Source: Bolinopsis microptera (taxonomy: Eukaryota; Ctenophora; Tentaculata; Lobata; Bolinopsidae). Taken from it: a DNA stretch of 64,000 nucleotides. Below are positions 11,943 through 23,900 of this stretch, piece by piece. The stretch covers positions 7,730,797 to 7,794,796 of the forward strand of contig NC_087080.1 of the NCBI RefSeq assembly GCF_026151205.1, in the 5' to 3' direction. Below the pieces are notes generated by a model that was not told where the DNA came from, searched no databases, and saw only the letters and a list, made by a program, of their open reading frames with translations. Position 1 is the first letter of the stretch. Every line of letters begins with the position of its first letter. The translations under genes and the position numbers were made by a program.

Positions 11943-14900
11943 GCAGGTACTTTTTTGATGGAACATAACCCTAAAAGTACCCGAGGGGTGGGTAGGTGTT
12001 TTTTTGAAATTTTCGAAAAGTATCATGGTACTGTTTTTGTCCCAAAAAAAAGAAGGGGTACCCCAAAACATGATTATAAAAGTATATTGTACTTTTTCAT
12101 TACCAAAATGTTAGAATTGGGGTTTTCTGAAATTATACCTAGCTTGTTGTAGATCTAATTGGGTTTTTCTGAAATTATACCTATCTTGTTGTAGGTCTAA
12201 TTGGGTTTTTCTGAAATTATACCTAACTTGTTGTAGATCTAATTGGGGTTTTCTGAAATTGTACCTAGCTCGGTGTAGATCTAATTGGGTTTTTCTGAAA
12301 TTATACCTAGCTTGTTGTAGATCTAATTGGGTTTTTCTGCAATTTCTGTAGCGGAAAACCTTAAAAAACCTTAAATTTGCACTTTATTGCATTACGTTTG
12401 TCCAAACTTTCGCACTGTGGACCTTAAAAAACCTTGAATTTAACTGTTTTGGACCTTAAAAATGGGTCAAAAGGGGCCTTAAAAGACGTGAAAAAACCTT
12501 TAAAATGACTTTCAAAAATGCCGGCAACCCTGCTCACAAGTCACATCGAGGTGTCAGAACATCTTCAGTTTAGGAAAACTGATGAACAGGAATTTTTTGA
12601 AAAAAAAAGGAGGGGGTGGGGGTCATTCGGGAAAATTTCGAAAAGTACCGTGGTACTTTTTTGTTATTCCATTCGTGAAGGAGGTGGGTGGGTGGTTATT
12701 TTCAGAAATTTCGAAAAGTCAGCATAGGTTCCATCAAAAAAGCCCCCCCCCCCCCCCCCCCCCCCCCCCCACTACAAATCTGTATCTTTCATCAATAATA
12801 ATACAGAATTAATTTAACGTAGTTCGAGGAGATCTGAATCCTCCTCATGTCCAAGAGTGGCCGTTTTCGTGTATCAAATATGATGTGACATAAATCATAG
12901 CATGATAATTTGCTTCAAGCAACACGAATACTACAAGAATACATTATAAAATCATAAACTAGATATTATAATATAAATATAAGAAGCCAAGAAAAATAAT
13001 GGCGTATCAAATTACATCGATGTATGTGACAATGACGAATGATATAATATGTATAGTAATTACTAATTAGCACCTACCTTACCTTAATTTTCTTACCGGA
13101 CTTTATCTAAACGGATATTAACAATGAATTGTACGCTGGATCGAGGCCCTAGCGTTCATTTTAATGTCCGTTCAAATAAAGTCTGTCCGTTTACATCAAC
13201 ATTTTGCACTCTTCATACATGGATATGAAATAAATTGGAATTTCGCATGCGAAATTCCAATTTATTTTGTAATTTTGAATATTTATATGCAGTTGACCGA
13301 CAAAATGGTTAAACGTTGATATCTTGCCAAATGCCAATGCTACGATCTCTTTATCACACAAATTTAGGTCGAACAGAATTTCGATTGTTGTGTTCAACGT
13401 GTGCGCAGCATTTTCTGATCTCACATTCAGAAAATTGAGCGAACAAATTATAAGTACAATGCAATACAAATATTTGTCTGCTCCACGATGAATACTCTGT
13501 ACCTTTGAGATGATTAAAGATACTATTTTTTCCATTAATAACATGCGTCGGTGGTTGAGTGGTACAATTCTCGCCTGCCACGCGGGAGGCCCGGGTTCGA
13601 TTCCCGGCCGACGCATATCTTTTATCTGCTTCAACTTTTCTACTGTCTTTTACGATCACTTTAAAATGCGGAGCCCTAAGTTTTGATCGCGTTGATCCTA
13701 AATTTTCATATGATTGAGTTGGTTCTTATATTCAAAGAAAGGATATCTACAATATCATGCCCAGTAACAATTACACTAATTCTCTACCAGGAATTCTTTA
13801 CCTAGTAAAATATCCGGTATAATTAGTGTATCAACAAAAACACTGATCATACATTGGTGAGGTCACGAAAGAAACATTCCGGCCTTATCCTATGTAAATA
13901 TTCATCTAATCTAATACCACTCTGCTGCTTCCTTGTTTCTATTTGTTTGCAGCTATAAGCCAGGCTCCCTGTATCACCGAGGCCCTTGATACATGGTGTA
14001 CAATGTACATTATGGCATTGTACATTGTTCATACCGCGAAGTGTATTTTTTGTTTCGAAGAATTTTCGTGGAATATCCTACAATGTGAAGTACAGAACTT
14101 ATCCAGTTCGCAAATTAGTCCCATAAATAAATAATGAAATGGCGGAACGTTAATGTATATGTGTTATGGACTCTGATCACTGATTGCACTGATCGTCTGA
14201 TCAGTGATGTGATCAATGATCAGTGATGTACTCGTAGATACACTAGTTACTTAGTTAGGTACAATGTCCCGTTAGTTGTTATTCGTTAAATTGTTTTCCT
14301 TTATTCCCGGACCATGGACCTTATAATTTGAAGCTGAAAGGTAACACTTTTGTTGTTTGGATCACGTACACTATTAGTGTGTGTAATTGCAGCACAATAG
14401 TTGAAAGTGGTGCTAACCAAATGGTGAAATATCACCGCGGCTGGGTTATTGGGAAAGTTTCCACAAAATAACTTGCCGGTTATTGTTCTCACGCCGTTAC
14501 ACTGAGCACATCATCATAATTAAATTCTGTATCTTATATGGATGGCTTACTTGAGTCCATAAAGGATGCTGCAAAATCGTCAATTGGTGTCATCAGACAC
14601 AGGAAACGTAATCGCAGCGACGATGATGAGGTGAAAAACTTATCTAGCCAGCGTTACTTGTTGAGACAGCAGCTTAATGATAACCAGTCTTTAGACAGAA
14701 CCTCACTTAGATCATCTATTAACTGCCTCACCAATCAGATCAAGCAGAGACTTTCTAACATACGATCAGCTGCTGCTGATGCTATCTGTAATACCATCAG
14801 TTCAACAACAGATAGTAAGAAAATGTTTGAAGCTGTTCGAACCCTGAACTTACCTAAAAGTAAAGCCCCTTCTAGTATTGGTGTTCATGATGAGCAAGGG

Positions 14901-17900
14901 TGCAATATTGCAACAGACACTGGTAAAGCTGCCGTAGTTGCTAAGTACCTTGAGCAACAACTTACTCGTGATGAAGCACCTTTAGAACCTTTTGTAGGAC
15001 CTCCTCGCCCACTAGTTAAGCCATTCACTAGTGAAGAAATCGGATCAGCTGCTAGAAGTCTCAAAAATGGTCGAGCTAACGGCCCAGATGGGATTCCTAA
15101 TGAGCTTCTCAAGTATTCTACTGGATCAGTACACAGACGTTTTGCAGACATTATCAATAGAAGCTTCGAGACCAATTCCTACCTTGACCCCATTGGACAG
15201 GCAAACATTACCCCCTTACAGAAGCCAAATAAGCCCATTGGTCCAGTGAAGAATCTACGACCCCTCACTCTCTCAAATGCTGTTAGAAAGATTCTTTCAA
15301 TGGCAACCTTGAAGAGAATTGAGAATAAAGTCAATGCCTTCACTGGTCCATGGCAATGTGCTTACAAGCAGGGTAGATCATGTGCTGACATTGTATGGTG
15401 CCAGCGTGTGATGTTATCAGTTGTCCAGAGGAAGAGGTGGGAATACCATCGTATGGGGATCGACATGTCTAGTGCCTTTGACACTATACGACGATCTACC
15501 ATCCTCGATCTTCTTGTTGAGTGTGGCTGTGATGATGACGAAGTCCGTTTGGTAAGACTTTTGCTTTCCAACACCAAGCTCAAAGTCAACATCAACGGTA
15601 CACTGTCTGCTGAATTCCAGAGTTTTCTCGGTGCATTCCAAGGTGACTGTCTGTCTGGATGCTTGTTCACACTTGTCTTAGCGGGTTCCTTGCGTGACCT
15701 CCGTAACAGGCTTGAAACTGCAACGAATAGGCCTAACCCACCTATCACCGATATTGGTCTTCCACTTGACAGTGAGTATGCTGATGATATCGACTTCAAT
15801 GATGAAGATGAAGACAATTTGAGGGAGCTGTTGCCTATTGCAACAGAAGTCCTTAAAGATTGGAATCTCTTCGTTAACGAAGACAAAACTGATTTCACTC
15901 ATGTGTACTTAGCTGAAAAGGGAGCTAAAGACGATCAGGGTAAGCCAATTGCAGGGAACGAGCTCTGGAGAAAGAGTATCACGCTTGGCTCCATGCTTTG
16001 TAGCAAGGAGGACATCTCTAGAAGGATATGTCTGGGATATGCCGCGTTTAACAAATACAAGAAAGCTTGGAACCATAAGATCCCTCTGAGCAAGAGGCTT
16101 CTGTTGTATGAGGCTCTGGTAGTATCCGTCTTAATGTACAATTCATCTTGCTGGGCTGCCCCTAAATCAGTATTGGAAAAACTAGATATTGCTCACAGAC
16201 GTCATCTGCGATCAATTTTGAATTACAAATACCCTCACATCATCTCCAACAAGAACTTGTATAAACGCTGCAATAGCGAACCATTGTCAGCTAAAGTGGC
16301 TCGTAGTCGGTGGAGGATGCTCGGACATGTACTGCGTGGGCCTACAGATGGCCCAGCCTATTCGTCGCTTGTTTTTGCTGTCAACACCTTACAGCTTCAA
16401 GGGCGGCGTGGAAGATCGCAGTCAAACCTTTTCTCACTGATTCTACACGACCTTAGTGTCCGAAAATTATCGTTAAATAATTTATGTGATTTGAACTGAT
16501 TAACGTTAATTGCTCAGAATAGAGTTAAATGGAGAAGTATGCAGATTGCATGACTTTTGTTTGAGAAAGATTAGGGGACAGAAATGTTTACTTTGTTTAC
16601 TATCTGTTTCTTAGAGCTTTTGTTTATATATATATATATATATATATATCTTATACTTGCTACTTCGGTCTTCGTCTCAAATCTACTAACCTCAGCTTTA
16701 CGTTTTAATACTTTCAACACTACTATATAACAAATAATTTGAGGAGGTTCTCTCAAGATGATTTTTATATCGAAGATTTCAAGAGCCTAAACTGTGTATG
16801 ATTCGCCTCTCCAAACAAATCTAAAGTTATTTTAAGATAATGTGATCGCAAATCTCGATGTTATGTATGTCATGAGATTCTAGATATTAGATCTATGAGA
16901 TGACGAATTAAATTTTTGTACAAATTGTGTCCTTTTTACGCACCGGTTCTATTATTATTATTAAGGGACGTGATTCTTGTTAAGTAAATTATAACGGTAA
17001 AGTAGTGCATGTTGTGTAATGTATTATTATTTAGGGTATTTTGGAGAGAGTTTAGGCTTTAATGGAACATGGTTTATTTATTATATGCATTATTATTATT
17101 ATTTGTAGTTTCGGGTATATATATAGAACCAATTATATAGAACCAATGCTTTTATTGCAGTTAATGTTCAACTTTACGGAAACTTGCATTTACTGTTAAT
17201 TGTCAAAACTTTAAGGCTCATTATTTGAAAATTACTTATTGTAGTCTGTTGGATGTCAGCTCTTTGCGCACCTGACCAGCCAGCCCCTCTGATTGGTCCC
17301 CGCGAGTGATCGCGAGTACAGGGTGGCTGCTATCGGGAAGCCCATTGGCCGGGTCGCGTGACGCGTGACGCGTGTCGCGTGGTGCGACACTGATGCGTTG
17401 CACCGTCGCGTATTGTAGCGTGGCAGTTCTGAGTGTAAATCTGAAGAGCGCCTTTGACTAATCTCAATTGTTAAGTTTTCGAGCTAACAGTAACAGCTTA
17501 ATTTGTCTTAGTTATAATCTAATTAATCCGAGCGATAATCTATAGACTTCTTCGAGTGAGTCTATAATCGAGTCAATTGTTAAAAGTTTTGCTCAGAAAT
17601 TCTTTTCTATGTTGTAACTTTTTGTATTTCTTATTTCCATTTGATAATTCTTCTCTGTCAATGTCACTAAACTAAACTTGTTTCACTTATAAATATAACA
17701 TTAGGTACGCCCTGCCGTCCGTGTTACATAACCACAGCTCAAATAGTGATATGTAATACTTAGCCCTTGAAACTCTGTTTTCTTTATCTGTTTAATTACT
17801 CGCCACCTTGCCTCTGTTCAGATTGTGGTGAACGTGCCTTTGCATATGAAACATTTTTAGTTGTTATATATAACAACCAAAAATCCATCTCTCATATTTA

Positions 17901-20900
17901 AAACTATTGAGATAATGTTGACATATATTACGAGTTTTTAGATATTCGGCGTTTTTGAATCAATAATTTGACAAACAAATATTCCTTTTGCTCTCCCTCT
18001 ATGTAAGACCAGGATGTGATCCTATATATAGGATGTGTGTGTTACGGTAATGGTACATGTGTTAAGGTAATGAAACATGTGTTATGGTAATCTGTCTAAT
18101 GGACAGTTCAACATAACAACAGTAACCTGGAGTAACCACCATCGTACCAGACCCATAATAACGATTACCGCGATTGTATGTATGTTTGATGTTCACGCCT
18201 ATTACTATTAGTACTGCTGCTTGTTCCTCTGCCTCTCTGCTTGTACCTGTTAATGCTATGCTTTGCTTATAGAATCTCTCCCATTGCTATAGCATCTCTC
18301 ATATTTAAAACTATTGAGATAATGTCGACATATATCACGAGTTTTTAGATATTCGGCGTTTTTGAATCAATAATTTGACAAACAAATATTCCTTTTGCTC
18401 TCCCTTTATATAAGTTATAACACCCGGATGTGATCCTATATATAGGATGTGTGTGTTACGGTAATGGTACATGTGTTAAGGTAATGAAACATGTGTTATG
18501 GTAATCTGTCTAATGGACAGTTCAACATAACAACAGTAACCTGGAGTAACCACCATCGTACCAGACCCATAATAACGATTACTGCGATTGTATGTATGTT
18601 TGATGTTCACGCCTATTACTATTAGTACTGCTGCTTGTTCCTCTGCCTCTCTGCTTGTACCTGTTAATGCTATGCTTTGCTTATAGAATCTCTCCCATTG
18701 CTATAGCATCTCTCCCTTTATGCTCAATGTGTCGAATGTGTTCACTGTGTATAGTATAGCTACCTAAAGATCCGTGATAAAGAATCGAGATTATAAACAT
18801 AAAGAGGGATTACGAACCTAAAAGTATGAACTAGGGACAGGGGTCATGAATAGGGAAATAGTTTGCTCACTTCTAAGACTAAACACAATTTCTGTCTACA
18901 TTACATGACACAATGAGACTCTATACTCTCTGTAATACTAGACATAGCTGTAAACGTGCAGCTCATGTTTGGCAATGGCAGCTGTTTTATCTTTCACCAG
19001 CTCCCCACATCTTGCAACGTGGATTGTTTAGCAAATTGCCACATAAAGAGACGAGAGAAGGGAGCGTTTTCTTTTGTTGCTTTCTTTTCCCGGCCCACCT
19101 CTTCGTTATATCGACCGTTTACTTCGTTTATGATGGTGTTATTTCTTTGTTGGGTATTCCGTTTTCGCATAATTTTTCGATTTAATATAGAGAGGCAGAA
19201 ATAATCGACAAGTATTATTCTTCTATAGGCTTAGCCACTAGGCGATAAGGAGAAACCTAAATTTTGGCCTTATCAGACTAATTTTGTAACGATCAGACTG
19301 GATAAGGGTGATGCGAATTTTAAACGTTAAATTAGTAATGTTGCTATTACATATCGGCCGCGGCCTAAGATTTGTTATACTACAAAAGTTAAGTTATTAA
19401 AGTTATTGAGACAAATCATTCGAGGCAAACAGGAGGTTGCTGTTTTGGGCATTAATTTCCTCATTTATGACCTTGTACTTATATCGCCGAACCTTTTGAA
19501 ATTTGAACATAACTTAAATCTATGATGTCATAAAAAATATATTGTTCAAAGCCAGTATTATATAGTCATATCTGTTTGATTTGATCACTCTTAACAGCCT
19601 GACAGACTACAATAAAATAAAATTTAGACCGAATAAAATAAATTGCGCTCTTCTTATTTTGTAGTAAACTTGACTACCAACTCATTTCACGTTTATTATC
19701 GCGTGAGTGCAATACCACATGCGATATGTAGATCATGATACGTATCCGCGGATGACTAATGCCGGTATTGATGTTTTGCATTCAAACTGCTCTAACTCTG
19801 CACTTTGTTAATGTTATTCATTAGTACAGACAGATCCGTCTGAAAAAATCGATCTGCCGACACACAAAGCTTACAAAAAATTTTGGACGTATTGAGTCCC
19901 ATTAGGTTACCTTGGCTGACCAACTTTTCCAAACTTTTCCACGTGTCTTAAGGCCACTTTTTGCCACGTTACCACTTTTTATCACCTTTCTTGTTTGTCA
20001 AATATCTTTAGTTGTGAACATCGTAAAAGGTTGCAGATTAATCGAGGGTGTTTCATATTATCAGGAAGAAAAACTTTATGCAGACAATTTTTACGTCAGT
20101 TAATCAATTAGTTGGATAATTATCAATAGCTTATAAGCAAAAATTTAAAAAATGTTTATTTGCTCAAAATGATTGGAATACCTAGCTTAAATCACGGAGA
20201 AAAGTAGTTTTTAGAAAAACTTCGACATTTTTCACTTCCATTTTGTTTTCAAGACTTGAAATTTGATAGCCAAAAGCTATCAAATTGCATGAAACGTGTA
20301 GTGGAGAAAAAGGTGTGTAGTGGAGAAAAAAAAACGTGTAGTGGAGAAAAATACTTTTTTTAAACTTCGTTAATTTTTTCAAGAATACTAAAATCACCAA
20401 TATTTGTAGTTGGAGTTCAGTAAATCTCGGCAGTTTTAGTAAGATGGAGATTTTGTACTCCTTACAAGTTGTAAATGAGCACGTGCGCATTTACAACTTT
20501 CCGCATGAATAAAAGTGAACGTGCCGACCATTTGCCTCGCAAGTGCAGTACGTCGTGTTAATTTGACAGTAAATCTTGACTTGAAACAAACATATTTAAG
20601 ACCGACAATCGTAGGTAATGAATATATATCTCAATTTGTACAGACTACAACTAATTGTCAACACATGACTTGATGACTAGTCCTGATCTCTTACAAATAT
20701 GTCACTCTTACAGATATGTCATTTGTCAACTTCCGGCCGACTACCAGTTTGGAAGTGTCGGAATTGTTCCGACGAGATGATCGTTTATAGTTTATAGCCG
20801 TTTCTAATAATGGTCGACATAGCCATTAGCCGTGTTGTAACTAGCACTTGCAGTTCATATGTCTGGTATCGTACTACTAGTACTATACAGATACTATACC

Positions 20901-23900
20901 GATACGACTCATAGTACGATACACCTCATTCTTGTGGTTGTTGTTGCTCCTTCCGATACAGGTTTGTATACGTGTATCCTGATTACCGGTTTGAATCAAG
21001 GTAACTGCATGTTTGGTCACAAAACTTTGTTTGATTAAAGCAATCTTATTTTACTCCCCGTGCTTCACTCATTGTTTCTTTTATTAACATCGCCTACGAA
21101 TATATCTGTTAAATCTGATCACACTTCACTTCTAAGTTTTATGCATTCATCAAATACAGGCTAAATCCCAACCATGATTATTATGATACCACTATATTCT
21201 GACAATGGTATCACTCGATCTAGCTCCTTAGCATCGTCATCGCCACATACCCGATGGCACTCAAACTTGGAGATTTTGTTTTAAATTATGGATCAAGACA
21301 ATTCTTACAACACTGTGATTTATGTTAATTATGTGGCAGGACAGTATAATGAAATTGGACAAGCCGTAGCTATAAGTATAAGCTTAAGATTAGCTCTATT
21401 GATTATGGATCTGAGGGCAAGATGCTATTATGAAGGCTTTTGATAGGCTGATAAAACGCTAAGTACTTGTAAATCTCATAAATATTGCTTAATTAGTTAT
21501 AGTTATACAAATTACAAATAAACCAGGACCAGTAACTTGTGGTTGGATATACAATTCATTATGGTGTTCGTACTGACGTAAGAAAATAGTGATGAGGTTA
21601 TGATTGTTCATTTGTTACCACATGATAATGTCTGTATTACATTGTATCATTACATTGTATTATTCTTCATACATAATTGTTCATTTGCGGTTCCGGAATT
21701 TGTGAGTTTCTTCTATGGGGCTGTGATCTAAGAGTGTATGTTTATGTGTAAATTACATAACAAAGCAGTAGTGTTTCATTTGTTTCCCTTTGTTTGAATA
21801 GTTATCATTCACAAAGCACCAGGTGGATATTTGCTAAATCTGGGATTTGCCGACCAATATTCACGAACATGATCACACGAGGACGATATGCCGTTACAGA
21901 AAGTGAAAACTTGTCAAAAACTTTCAAAAAATAAAAACCGTTCCCACCTGAGATAAAGCTTGTAGTAGAAGGGGGCAACAACAGCGAAAGTTCTGCAACA
22001 AGTGATAACGTTGATGAGGGATATTGTCATCATCATTGAAAATGCGAAGAGTGGGCCTAACCAAACACAGATCCGGAAACCCTCCTTCAGCTTAAAAACG
22101 TTGAAAAACGATTCGTCACCTGGCGATTTTTTTAACAACTTGTGGATTTTCTTTGAATAATTCTTGATTATAACAATTTGTATCAACCTTCATTTTGTTA
22201 CAAAAATTACTAAGTTAGATAGCTAATAGTCAGTATAAAAAACGTTTAAAAAATAGAAATTGGACTTTTAGATATTGCTCCACTTGTAATAAATAAGACT
22301 CTTAATTCAGATTTACCGGTAAGCAGTTCTAGGTTACCATCATCTAGTAGAAGGATTGAGTAGACAATGGAAGAGATGCCAGTCAATGTATCTGATACTG
22401 ACAATACACAGTACAAAACATTAGCAACTTTTCCTTTTACTCCTGAAAAAGAGACGTTATCCGTTGTAAGATTTCTAAGGAAGAATAAAAAACTTGCATA
22501 TTTTACAAGTGCTTTGTTTATAACTTTTCAAAATCCACACAACCGCCGATGAAGCCTTAGTATTCAGCAAGCTACTTAAACTCTCAACGCCTGTTATATT
22601 CGACAAAGGAGGAGTCCGAGTGCATCTACATTCTAGCAGCAGCGCAGCACGTACGCTTTTGACAAGAGAATATAATGCAGAGGCCTTTTATTATCGATTT
22701 TGGTTATTCTTGTGCTTATTTTTGATATATTTCATAGTTTATCCATCAAGGATGTACAAATTTGTCATAGTCCGCGGCATCGTAAACGTTAACTGCATTT
22801 TTCGAGATGTTCTTTCTCTAAAACTAATCATCATTCGGCAACATGTTCATGGCAAAAAAAGCAATTAGCCAATTAGCGAGAGTTTTTTAAATTCAGAAAT
22901 TGGACTAAAGATCTGAAGAAGGGCTGATTGACAGTCAGTAAATTTACTTAGCAGATAGCCGTACGCCAGTCAAGGAGCAGGATCTGCAAAACGAACATGT
23001 GTTTTAAATAATAACTACATTAACATGCCAACGTGGATAATTTAACGAGCCTGCCGAGTTCCTTACCAAGTCTGATGAAGCCAATAAAAACAAGAACGTT
23101 GAGAGTCGTTGACGTCAGACCAAATAGAAACTGTAACACCCCTGAAAACAAACCACTTGTTATGTAGACAATGGGGCAGTTAATTTAACCGCTTAGCCGG
23201 ATGTTAGTCGGATGTTAACCGGCTATTAATCGGCTATTAACCGGCCCTTATGCAGTGGCTATAAGAAGGTGAGGTTGCTGCCCCTTATTCACACAGTTTT
23301 AACTTCAGGCACGTGCCACTTATAACCATTGTTATTCGGTACAAAATCCAAAACCTCTTAACTTTATGAATATAATTATGAGCTTCAGCGATATAGAACA
23401 CTTCAGTAAGTCTCATAGTTTTAAAAACTATCCTTTGTGCTTGTTGCCCTGTTGCCGGCACGCGCCCGTGTTTAAAGTAAACAACAAACCAGCGTGCTTA
23501 AACACTAGATTCATATGTTGTTTTTTAATATTCAGCTGTTTCGTATGCTTTATTATTCATTTTCGGTCAATTTAAATAATTAAAGTTAATGCACTGCAGA
23601 GTGCAGATGACAAGATGATGTACAAGATGATGTACTTACCGTCATGAGGGGTTAAATCCCAGTTTAGAAGTAGATATTTTAAGAATTGAACCCAATACTG
23701 TCAGAAGAAAGATTTTTAAAGCGATGTTTATTATTAATCTGAACACTACAATTAACAAGAGAGAAGAACTGGATACTATTAAACGTTTTATCATAGCTAG
23801 TACTGAAGAATTTTAGATATTTTATTTCATTCCCTTTTTATTGCATACAGTTTAAGTTTTCTAGCAGTAGTAAGTTTTAATGTTTTTTCACATCTCGCTC

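Noticed and set aside
11877-12152. ORF beginning in a poly-Gly run, and its counterpart ending in poly-Pro at 12582-12812
   Set aside because: Both depend on the terminal G and C homopolymers of the element at 11905-12770.
15362-15898. 178-codon minus-strand ORF inside the reverse transcriptase
   Set aside because: Shadow of the RT reading frame. The plus frame carries all RT motifs.
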